From Streptomyces zingiberis (GTDB taxonomy: Bacteria; Actinomycetota; Actinomycetes; Streptomycetales; Streptomycetaceae): DNA of 64,000 nt. The stretch spans positions 62,001 through 126,000 of the forward strand of contig NZ_JAATEN010000018.1 in assembly GCF_012034935.1 (NCBI RefSeq), read 5' to 3'. Positions 57,139 through 64,000 of this stretch are shown piece by piece. Positions within the stretch are counted from its first letter, which is position 1. Each line of letters starts with the position of its first letter. Both the position numbers and the translations under genes were made by a program. The notes beneath the pieces were generated by a model. That model saw only the letters and a list, made by a program, of their open reading frames with translations. It was not told the origin of the DNA and did no database searches.

Positions 57139-58515
57139 ATGTCCGCATCAGCCCCGCCCCCGCCGCCGCGCGCTGCCGTGCCCCACCCCGACGAGACCGC
57201 CTACGACCGCCGCCGGCTGCGCCAGTGGCTCGCCGGGGAGGCCCGGGCCGACGGGGTGAGCCGCCGCGCCCTGCTCACCCTGCTCGCCGCCACGGCCGGC
57301 GGCACCGCGCTGGCGTCCCCGTCCCCGGCCCGTGCGGCGGGTACCGGTGAGCGGGCCCACTCCGCCGCGGGCCGGGCCGCCGCCGGTGACAGCGACGGTG
57401 ACCGTGCCGGTGCCGGTGCCGGTGCCCCGATCGTCAAGCCGCTGCCGCCCGAGTGGTTCCTCCGCCACGGCACCAACGCCGAGACCCGGTGGGAGGCGCT
57501 GCGCGGAACCGGCCTCCACACCCCCAACGAGCTGTTCTTCGTACGCAACCACACCGCCACCCCCGTGCTGGACGCCGGTGACTGGCGGCTGCGGCTGTGG
57601 GGCAGCGGGCTGCGGGGGGCACCCGGCGAGGACCGGGCGGTGGAGTTCGGCTACGAGGAGCTGCGCGCGCTGCCCGCCGTCACCCGGACCGCGTTCGTCG
57701 AATGCGCCGGGAACGGGCGCGGGTACTACACGGATCAGCAGGGCGAGACGGTGAGCGGCACCCCGTGGAAGCTCGGCGCGATCGGCGTCGCCCGCTGGCG
57801 CGGGGTGCGCCTGGCCGACGTCCTGCACCGGGCCGGGCTCTCCCCGTACGCCGTGGACGTCCAGCCGCGCGGCCTGGACGCGGAGTACGTCAGCGGCGGG
57901 GAGGACCTGGGCCGGGTGCGCCGTCCGCTGCCCCTGGCCAAGGCCCTGGACGACGTCCTGCTCGCGTACGAGATGAACGGCGAACCGCTGCCGCACGACC
58001 ACGGCCACCCGGTCCGGGTCCTGGTGCCCTCCTGGGTGGGGATCGCCTCGGTCAAGTGGGTGGGCGACATCGAGGTGTCCGCGCAGCCCCTGTTCTCCCC
58101 CTGGAACACCACCCTCTACCGGCTGTTCGGCCCCGCCCACCCGGCGGACGGCAGCGCCCCGCTGACCCGGCAGACGGTCAAGAGCGCCTTCGAACTGCCG
58201 GATGGCGCCGCCTTCCCGGCCGGGCAGCGGCAGGTGCTGCACGGCCGGTCCTGGTCGGGCGCCGGAGGCATCACCCGGGTCGAGGTCAGCACCGACGGCG
58301 GGGCGAACTGGCGCCCGGCCCGGCTGCACGACTCCTCCCGCGCCGGCAGCTGGGCCCGCTGGTCCCTGCCCTGGAAACCCGGCGCACCCGGGCCCGTCCA
58401 CCTCCTGGCCCGGGCCACCGACTCCGCCGGCCGCACCCAGCCGGACACCGCCGTGCCCAACACCCAGGGCTATCTGTTCGACGCGGTGGTCCGTCACCCG
58501 GTGACGGTCGTCTGA
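57139..58515 (+). CDS. Tat-exported molybdopterin-dependent sulfite oxidase
   Basis: 458 aa. A ~38-aa N-terminal extension precedes a Tat-type signal (GVSRRALLTLLAATAGGTALA, about 37-60). The sulfite oxidase Mo domain shows TPNELFFVRNH and TRTAFVECAGNGRGYY, with the Mo-binding Cys (about 198). Further blocks are WRGVRLADVLHRAGLSPYAVDVQPRGLDAEYVSGGEDLGRVRRPLPLAKALDD, then SVKWVGDIEVSAQPLFSPWNT. A Mo-co dimerisation domain follows (GGITRVEVSTDGGANWRPARL). Oxidises sulfite to sulfate outside the cell membrane. ATG 57139 has GAGAGGA upstream. It fits as the last step of the sulfonate-cleavage pathway. Its 3' end overlaps the opposite ABC exporter gene by 22 bases. Confidence 0.93.
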   Translation: MSASAPPPPPRAAVPHPDETAYDRRRLRQWLAGEARADGVSRRALLTLLAATAGGTALASPSPARAAGTGERAHSAAGRAAAGDSDGDRAGAGAGAPIVKPLPPEWFLRHGTNAETRWEALRGTGLHTPNELFFVRNHTATPVLDAGDWRLRLWGSGLRGAPGEDRAVEFGYEELRALPAVTRTAFVECAGNGRGYYTDQQGETVSGTPWKLGAIGVARWRGVRLADVLHRAGLSPYAVDVQPRGLDAEYVSGGEDLGRVRRPLPLAKALDDVLLAYEMNGEPLPHDHGHPVRVLVPSWVGIASVKWVGDIEVSAQPLFSPWNTTLYRLFGPAHPADGSAPLTRQTVKSAFELPDGAAFPAGQRQVLHGRSWSGAGGITRVEVSTDGGANWRPARLHDSSRAGSWARWSLPWKPGAPGPVHLLARATDSAGRTQPDTAVPNTQGYLFDAVVRHPVTVV

Positions 58516-60431
58516 CGCGGGGCACCGGCCACCCCGGCCGGCGTGCCCGCTCCGGTGCCGGACCCCGGGTCGCTGAACTGCGTGCGGTACAGCTCCTCGT
58601 ACCGTCCGCCCGCGGCCAGCAGCTCCTCGTGCGTGCCGCGCTCCACGATCCGGCCGGCCTCCACGACGAGGATCTGGTCGGCGGCGCGCACGGTGGAGAG
58701 CCGGTGCGCGATCACCACCGCGGTCCGCCCGGACAGGGCCTCGGCCAGCGCCTCCTGCACCGCCGCCTCGGAGGTGGAGTCCAGGTGGGCCGTCGCCTCG
58801 TCCAGGACGACGACCCGCCGGCGGGCCAGGAGCAGCCGGGCGATGGTCAGGCGCTGCCGCTCCCCGCCGGAGAGACGGTAGCCGCGTTCGCCGACGACGG
58901 TGTCCAGCCCGTCGGGGAGTTCGGCCACCAGGCCGTCGAGGCGGGCGCGGCGCAGCACCTCCCACACCTCCTCCTCCGTCGCCTCCGGCCGGGCCAGCAG
59001 CAGGTTGGCGCGGATCGACTCGTGGAAGAGGTGGCCGTCCTGGGTGACGAGGCCGACCGTCGCGCGCAGGGACTCCGCGGTGAGGTCGCGGACGTCGGTG
59101 CCGGAGAGCCGGATCGCGCCCTCGTCGACGTCGTACAGCCGGGGCAGGAGCTGCGCGATGGTGGACTTCCCGGCGCCCGAGGAGCCGACGAGCGCCACCA
59201 TGCGGCCCGGTTCCACCCGGAACGACACCTCGTGCAGCACGCGGGTGCCCCCGCGGGTGTCGAGCGCGGCGACCTCCTCCAGGGAGGCCAGGGACACCTT
59301 GTCGGCGGACGGGTAACCGAAGGACACCGCGTCGAACTCCACGGCGACCGGCCCGTCCGGCACCCGTACCGCGTCCGGCTTCTCCTCGATCAGCGGCTTG
59401 AGGTCCAGCACCTCGAAGACGCGCTCGAAGCTCACCATGGCGCTCATCACCTCGACGCGCGCCCCCGCCAGGGCGGTCAGGGGCGCGTAGAGCCGGGTGA
59501 GCAGCAGCGCGAGGGCGACCACGTCCCCCGGCTCCAGGCCGCCGCGCAGCGCGGAGAGGCCGCCGAGCCCGTAGACGAGGGCCAGCGCGAGGGCGGAGAC
59601 GAGGGTGAGCGCGGTGATGAAGACCGTTTGCAGCATGGCGGTGCGGATGCCGATGTCCCGCACCCGCCGCGCGCGGGCCGCGAACTCCGCCGACTCCTCC
59701 GCCGGCCGGCCGAAGAGCTTGACCAGGGTGGCGCCGGGGGCGGAGAAACGCTCCGTCATCTGTGTGGACATCGCGGAGTTGTAGCGCGCGGCCTCCCGCC
59801 GCAGCGCCGCCAGCCGGCCGCCCATGCGGCGCGCGGGCAGCACGAACACCGGCAGCAGGAGCAGCGCGAGCAGCGTGATCCGCCAGGAGAGGCTGACCAT
59901 CACCACCAGGGTGAGCGCCAGGGTGACGAGATTGGCGACGACACCGGAGAGGGTGTCGCTGAACGCGCGCTGCGCGCCGATCACGTCGTTGTTGAGACGG
60001 CTGACCAGCGCCCCGGTGCGGGTGCGGGTGAAGAAGGCCACGGGCATCCGCTGGACGTGGTCGAAGACGGCCCGCCGCAGATCGAGGATGAGACCCTCGC
60101 CGATGCCCGCGGAGAGCCGGCGGGCGAGCAGCCCGAGCCCGGCCTCGGCGACCGCGATGATCGCGATGGCGACGGCCAGGGTGGTGACGGTGGCCGCCGG
60201 GGCGCCGCGGACGATGCCGTCCACGACCCGTCCGGCGAGTACCGGCGTGGCGACGGCGAGGGTGGCCGTGAGGACGCTCAGCAGCAGGAACCACAGCAGT
60301 GCGGTGCGGTGCGGGCGGGCGAAGGCGCCGATGCGGCGGAGCGTGGCCCGGGCGAACGGGCGCGCGTCGTCCTTGGTGGCGGCGTTGGCGGCGTGGTGAA
60401 GGGACGTCCACGCGGTGACTTCCATGTCCAT
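58494..60431 (-). CDS. ABC-type multidrug/lipid exporter (ABCB half-transporter fusion)
   Basis: 645 aa. Membrane domain (about 35-330) with six helices, including AVFDHVQRMPVAFFTRTRTGALVSRLNNDVIGAQ. ATPase domain (about 360-620): Walker A LVGSSGAGKST, LVTQDGHLFHESIRANLL, signature RLSGGERQRLTIARLLL, Walker B VVVLDEATAHLD, H-loop VIAHRLST. Functions as a homodimer. ATG 60431 (MDMEV); the same frame is open further upstream but becomes Arg/Pro-rich. Monocistronic and convergent with the sulfite oxidase, tails overlapping by 22 bases. The substrate is unknown. Confidence 0.93.
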   Translation of the reverse strand: MDMEVTAWTSLHHAANAATKDDARPFARATLRRIGAFARPHRTALLWFLLLSVLTATLAVATPVLAGRVVDGIVRGAPAATVTTLAVAIAIIAVAEAGLGLLARRLSAGIGEGLILDLRRAVFDHVQRMPVAFFTRTRTGALVSRLNNDVIGAQRAFSDTLSGVVANLVTLALTLVVMVSLSWRITLLALLLLPVFVLPARRMGGRLAALRREAARYNSAMSTQMTERFSAPGATLVKLFGRPAEESAEFAARARRVRDIGIRTAMLQTVFITALTLVSALALALVYGLGGLSALRGGLEPGDVVALALLLTRLYAPLTALAGARVEVMSAMVSFERVFEVLDLKPLIEEKPDAVRVPDGPVAVEFDAVSFGYPSADKVSLASLEEVAALDTRGGTRVLHEVSFRVEPGRMVALVGSSGAGKSTIAQLLPRLYDVDEGAIRLSGTDVRDLTAESLRATVGLVTQDGHLFHESIRANLLLARPEATEEEVWEVLRRARLDGLVAELPDGLDTVVGERGYRLSGGERQRLTIARLLLARRRVVVLDEATAHLDSTSEAAVQEALAEALSGRTAVVIAHRLSTVRAADQILVVEAGRIVERGTHEELLAAGGRYEELYRTQFSDPGSGTGAGTPAGVAGAPRQTTVTG

Positions 60432-60664
60432 GGCGGACACGTTAGGAGTTCGAGCGCGCTTGAGGTCAACGTTTTTCCGGCCCTCGCCGTCGCGGGGCCG
60501 CACCCGGGGCGGCCGGGCCGTGCCCGGGACCACGCGTACGGCGCCGCCCCGCCGCCCGGCCCGCCGGGGGCGGGGGGAGGGCGGCGGGGCGGGCGGTGGG
60601 GCGGTGAGGGGCCGGCGGGTGCCCGGGCCCGCCGGTGCGGCGGGCGGGGACGCGCCTCGGCGGC

Positions 60665-61498
60665 TCAGGTGAAGTCGGCCTCGGCCGGGTTTGCGCCCAG
60701 CCGCTTCCCGGAGTCCAGCGCGGCGATCGCCGCCATGTCCTCGCCGTCCAGCTCGAAGCCGAAGACGTCGAAGTTCTCCTTGATCCGGGACGGGGTGACC
60801 GACTTGGGGATCACCACGTTGCCGAGCTGGAGGTGCCAGCGGAGGACGACCTGCGCGGGCGTGCGCCCCAGCCGCTCCGCGATACGGCCGATGGCCGGTT
60901 CGTCGAGCAGCCCCTTGCCCGAGCCGAGCGGCGACCACGCCTCGGTGGCGATGTCGTGCTCCGCGTGGAAGGCCCGGGAGTCGCCCTGCTGGAGCCAGGG
61001 GTGCAGCTCGATCTGGTTGACGGCGGGGACGACCTCCGTCTCGTCGAGCAGCCGCACGAGGTGCTCGGGCAGGAAGTTGGAGACGCCGATGGCGCGGGCC
61101 CGGCCGTCCTTCCGGATCTGCTCCAGGGCGCGGAAGGTGTCGACGTAGCGGTCGCGCTTGGGCATCGGCCAGTGGATGAGGTAGAGGTCCACCTGGTCCA
61201 GGCCGAGCTTCTCCAGCGAGGTGTCCAGGGCGCGGAGGGTCGTGTCGTAGCCCTGGTCGCTGTTCCACACCTTCGTGGTGACGAAGACCTCCTCGCGGGG
61301 GAGGCCGGAACGGGCGATGCCCGCCCCGGTGCCGGCCTCGTTGCCGTAGATCGCGGCGGTGTCGATGGACCGGTAGCCGGTTTCGAGCGCGGCGGTCACC
61401 GCGTCCGTGGCCTCGTCGTCCGGTACCTGCCAGACGCCGAAGCCGAGCTGCGGCATGCGGACGCCGTTGTTGAGCGTGATGTCGGGAACGTGGCTCAC
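60665..61498 (-). CDS. Aldo/keto reductase
   Basis: 277 aa, normal family length. AKR signatures: GFGVWQVPDDEATDAVTAALETGYRSIDTAAIYGNEAGTG, with Asp/Tyr of the catalytic tetrad, Lys in VFVTTKVWNSDQGY, and the His pair in DLYLIHWPMPKRD. NADPH site: GVSNFLPEHLVRLL and VIPKSVTPSRIKENFDVF. AKR5-like (2,5-diketo-gluconate reductase) group. GTG 61498 has AAAGGA upstream; longer ATG starts are rejected. Same strand as the exporter gene with a 233-base gap, probably separate. Confidence 0.94.
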   Translation of the reverse strand: MSHVPDITLNNGVRMPQLGFGVWQVPDDEATDAVTAALETGYRSIDTAAIYGNEAGTGAGIARSGLPREEVFVTTKVWNSDQGYDTTLRALDTSLEKLGLDQVDLYLIHWPMPKRDRYVDTFRALEQIRKDGRARAIGVSNFLPEHLVRLLDETEVVPAVNQIELHPWLQQGDSRAFHAEHDIATEAWSPLGSGKGLLDEPAIGRIAERLGRTPAQVVLRWHLQLGNVVIPKSVTPSRIKENFDVFGFELDGEDMAAIAALDSGKRLGANPAEADFT

Positions 61499-61736
61499 GA
61501 GCGGTCGATTCCTTTGCGTCGTGTGGTCGTACGTGTCGTGTGTGGCGTGTGCCGTGGGGACTCCTCGATTCTGCCCCGTTCCGGGTGATTGATGACCACC
61601 GGTTCCGCACTCCGGGAAACGTATTCCGCGTGGAGCGTCACCGGACGAGGAGCCGGCGGGCCGGGCCCCACCGCCGGGGCACCACCGCCGGCGCCGCGCC
61701 GCCACCCGGGGGCGGCGGCGCCGGGGCGCGGGTGGC

Positions 61737-63560
61737 TCAGGTGCGGTACAGGGCCTCGATCTCGCGGGCGTACCGCTCCGCGATGGCCTTGCGCCTCAGC
61801 TTCAGCGAGGGCGTGAGCAGCCCCCGCTCCTCGGTGAACTGCCCGGCCAGGATGCGGAAGGTGCGGATCGACTCGGCCTGCGACACCATGGTGTTGGCCG
61901 CCACCACGGCGCGGCGGATCTCCGTCTCCAGCTCCTTGTCCCGCACCAGCTCCGCCGGTTTCATCTTCGGCTTGCCGCGCACCGTCAGCCAGTGGTCGAC
62001 GGCCTCCTGGTCGAGGGTGACCAGCGCCGCGACGTACGGCCGGTCGTTGCCGACGGCGAGACACTGGGCGACCAGCGGATGCAGCCGGACCCGTTCCTCC
62101 AGGGGCCCCGGCGAGACGGTCTTGCCGCTCGCCGTCACCAGGATCTCCTTCTTCCGCCCGGTGATGGTGAGATAGCCGTCCTCGTCCAGCGAGCCGAGGT
62201 CGCCGGTGGCCAGCCAGCCGTCCCGGAGCACCGCGTGGGTCGCCTTGGGCTCGTTGAGGTAGCCGCTGAAGACGTTGGGCCCGCTGACCCATATCTCGCC
62301 GTCGCCGGCGACGCGTACGGAGGTGCCGGGGACGGGCTGGCCCACGGTGCCGTGGCGGAGGCGCTCCGGCGGGTTGGCGGTCGCCGCCCCGGTGGTCTCC
62401 GTCAGCCCGTAACCCTCGATGACGGTGATGCCGGCGCCCGCGTAGAACAGGCCCAGCCGCCGCTCCATCGCCGAGCCGCCCGACATGGCGTGGCGGATCC
62501 GCCCGCCCATGGCGGCCCGCAGCTTGCCGTAGACGAGCTTGTCGAAGACCTGGTGCTGCATCCGCAGGGCGGGGCCGGGCCCCGGGCCGGTGCCGAAGGC
62601 CCGGTTCTCCACGGCCTCCGCGTAGCGCACGGCGACCTCCACCGCCTTGTCGAAGGGGCGCAGCTTCCCCTCGGTCTCGGCCTTGCGCCGTGAGCCGCTG
62701 AAGATCTTCTCGAAGATGTGCGGGACGGCCAGGATGAACGTCGGCCGGAACTCCGCGAAATCCGGCATCAGGGCCTTCGCGGAGAGTTCGGGCTGGTGGC
62801 CCATCTTCACGCCGTGCACGATGCCCGCCACCTCCACCATGCGGCCGAAGACGTGCGAGATCGGCAGGAAGAGCAGGGTGGAGGGCTCCTCGCCGTCCCG
62901 GGTGCGGAAGACGGCCTGCCACCGCTCCACGAGGGTGCCGCTCTCGAAGAGGAAGTTGGCGTGGGTGAGGACGCAGCCCTTGGGCCGGCCGGTGGTGCCG
63001 GAGGTGTAGATCACCGTGGCGGGGGAGTCCGGGGTGACGGCCCGCCGGTGGCGGTGGACCACGTCGTCGTCGATGTGCGCCCCGGCCGCGGTCAGCTCGT
63101 CCACCGCGCCGGCGTCGAGCTGCCACAGCCGGTTCATCCGCGGCAGCCGGTCGATCACCGAGCCGACCGTCATGGAGTGGTCCTCGTGCTCGACCACGCA
63201 GGCCACGATGTCCGCGTCGTGCAGGATCCACAGGACCTGCTCGGCGGAGGAGGTCGGGTAGACGGGGACGGGCAGGGCGCCGATGCTCCACAGGGCGAAG
63301 TCGAAGAGCGTCCACTCGTAGCGGGTGCGGCTCATGACGGCGACGTGGTCGCCGAAGCGCACACCCCCGGCGATGAGCCCCTTGGCGAGCGCCATCACCT
63401 CGTCGCGGAACTCCCCGGCGGTGACATCACGCCAGACCCCGTCCGTCTTGCGGCCCAGCACGACCTTGTGGGGGTCCTGGACCGCGCGGTCGAAGACGGC
63501 GTCCGCCAGCCCCCCGGCCTGGGGCGGGGGCACCACGGCGGGGGTGGACATCTCACGCAC
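61737..63560 (-). CDS. Long-chain fatty acid-CoA ligase (AMP-forming)
   Basis: 607 aa, full family length. AMP-binding motif TVIYTSGTTGRPKGCVLTH (about 190-208), FLPISHVFGR, GGSAMERRLGLFYAGAGITVIEGYGLTETTGA (the long-chain FACS GYGLTE block), and DGWLATGDLGSLDEDGYLTITGRKKEI. A C-terminal FACS signature ends SLKLRRKAIAERYAREIEALY. Activates fatty acids to acyl-CoA. GTG 63560 has GAGGAG 7 bases upstream; ATG 63551 (MSTPAV) is equally plausible. Divergence from the next gene is not possible (both leftward). Confidence 0.95.
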   Translation of the reverse strand: MREMSTPAVVPPPQAGGLADAVFDRAVQDPHKVVLGRKTDGVWRDVTAGEFRDEVMALAKGLIAGGVRFGDHVAVMSRTRYEWTLFDFALWSIGALPVPVYPTSSAEQVLWILHDADIVACVVEHEDHSMTVGSVIDRLPRMNRLWQLDAGAVDELTAAGAHIDDDVVHRHRRAVTPDSPATVIYTSGTTGRPKGCVLTHANFLFESGTLVERWQAVFRTRDGEEPSTLLFLPISHVFGRMVEVAGIVHGVKMGHQPELSAKALMPDFAEFRPTFILAVPHIFEKIFSGSRRKAETEGKLRPFDKAVEVAVRYAEAVENRAFGTGPGPGPALRMQHQVFDKLVYGKLRAAMGGRIRHAMSGGSAMERRLGLFYAGAGITVIEGYGLTETTGAATANPPERLRHGTVGQPVPGTSVRVAGDGEIWVSGPNVFSGYLNEPKATHAVLRDGWLATGDLGSLDEDGYLTITGRKKEILVTASGKTVSPGPLEERVRLHPLVAQCLAVGNDRPYVAALVTLDQEAVDHWLTVRGKPKMKPAELVRDKELETEIRRAVVAANTMVSQAESIRTFRILAGQFTEERGLLTPSLKLRRKAIAERYAREIEALYRT

Positions 63561-63909
63561 CGCATCGCTCCTCGCATCTCACCGAGCGGTGACCGTACCC
63601 GAAAGTTCCCGGCCGGTGTGAGGGCCCTGTGCACGCGTGGGGTGCGGTAAATGTGCAGGTCGGGTGGGGGAGGGAGGGAGTCGTGGGGTTCCGTTGGCCA
63701 AATCCTGACCCCGCAGCCGGAATTCCCGCCCGTTTTCTGCACGCGATACCCGCCCGGTGGGCACCGGAGCTCCACACGGGCCCGCGCTCGCTCCGGGGGA
63801 GCGTACGGGCGCGGGCGCCGCTCGCCCGGCGCGGGCCCCGTGGGACGGTGCGAGTCGGCGCAGGACGGCACGAGGCGGGCGCGCGGGACTCCCGGTGCAC
63901 GGAGGGCGG
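63561..63909. other. Intergenic region between minus-strand genes
   Basis: 349 bases. A central AT-richer patch (GTTGGCCAAATCC, CCCGTTTTCTGCACG about 63690-63745) may hold the acyl-CoA ligase promoter. No gene, RNA or strong hairpin recognised. Confidence 0.5.
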
Positions 63910-64000
63910 TTACCGGCCGGTGTCCACGCGTTCGGCACCGGCGTAGACGTTCATCGAGTCGCCCCGCAGGAAGCCGACGAGCGTCAGTCCGGACTCCGCC
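63910..64000 (-). CDS. fdhD: FdhD formate dehydrogenase accessory protein (partial, 5' end off window)
   Basis: The last 29 residues, ending TAA at 63912-63910, read GLTLVGFLRGDSMNVYAGAERVDTGR, the characteristic FdhD C-terminus (G-L-T-L-(V/I)-G-F-x-R-x-x-x-x-N-x-Y). FdhD is a sulfurtransferase that passes sulfur to the molybdenum cofactor of formate dehydrogenase. The window holds only the 3' end; the start is beyond 64000. Its presence ~5 kb from a molybdopterin sulfite oxidase is suggestive but not proof of a link. Confidence 0.85.
   Translation of the reverse strand, partial: AESGLTLVGFLRGDSMNVYAGAERVDTGR

Noticed and set aside
57597..61148. A 1183-codon plus-strand open frame through sulfite oxidase, exporter and aldo/keto reductase
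   Set aside because: It spans several real genes on both strands, is Arg/Gly/His-rich, and has no continuous domain.

Overview
The window is about 64 kb of very GC-rich DNA with third-position GC bias, frequent GTG starts, 4-base ATGA/GTGA gene overlaps, and many actinobacterial families (DUF397, DUF5753, DUF2795, DUF3618, DUF4235, DUF6158, ANTAR, SigB-type sigma factors, Sfp-type PPTase). Together these point to a Streptomyces or close relative, and to chromosomal DNA. No rRNA, tRNA, CRISPR array, transposase or phage module was seen.

Layout. (1) 1-12 kb: the start of a response regulator, a DM13 membrane protein, an overlapping M55 D-aminopeptidase/M20 peptidase pair, an S9 prolyl-oligopeptidase-type peptidase, a phosphopantetheinyl transferase, an arginase-fold protein with two altered metal ligands, a quinone-oxidoreductase-like MDR, a VOC protein, and a LigB-type dioxygenase divergent from a MarR regulator. 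(2) 12-24 kb: a stress or cell-envelope block with a PAP2/diacylglycerol-kinase fusion, DUF2795, a Vms1/eRF1-like protein, DUF6158, a holin-like/DUF3618/DUF4235 operon, a SigB-family sigma factor, a PAS-GAF sensor and a GAF-ANTAR protein. (3) 24-33 kb: two MBL-fold hydrolases, DedA, a ketopantoate-reductase-like protein, a holin-phosphodiesterase fusion, a pterin dehydratase, a methyltransferase and an XRE-cupin regulator. (4) 33-38.3 kb: accessory regulation. A whiJ-type module (RsbW-like ATPase, DUF5753 regulator, tandemly duplicated DUF397) is followed by an HTH/zinc-ribbon protein and a DUF433/PIN-like toxin-antitoxin-type pair. (5) 38.5-44 kb: a KDPG-aldolase/MFS/P-loop-kinase operon divergent from a DeoR regulator, then a PPOX-fold protein and a DUF402 protein.

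(6) 44.2-58.5 kb is the most coherent system, an organosulfur uptake and oxidation locus. On the minus strand lie a sulfonate-type ABC transporter (SsuC, SsuB, SsuA order reading with the + coordinate), a TauE/SafE sulfite or sulfonate permease and an FAD/NAD(P)-binding protein. On the plus strand lie an SsuD-like flavin monooxygenase, a GNAT acetyltransferase, an amino-acid-type ABC transporter (permease, ATPase, binding protein) and a Tat-type molybdopterin sulfite oxidase. Both ABC operons are preceded by tiny unlisted genes for leader peptides sharing the motif S-R-x-H-I-D-(L/F)-x-R-x-x-S-A-x-C, with terminal Cys codons. This suggests that both halves are controlled by cysteine-sensing translational attenuation. 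The logic would be import of sulfonates or S-substituted cysteines, oxidative release of sulfite, and its export or oxidation to sulfate.

(7) 58.5-64 kb: an ABC exporter overlapping tail-to-tail with the sulfite oxidase, an aldo/keto reductase, a long-chain acyl-CoA synthetase, and the 3' end of fdhD at the window edge. Because fdhD supports molybdoenzyme function it may extend the redox theme. Strong hairpins mark most convergent gene ends.
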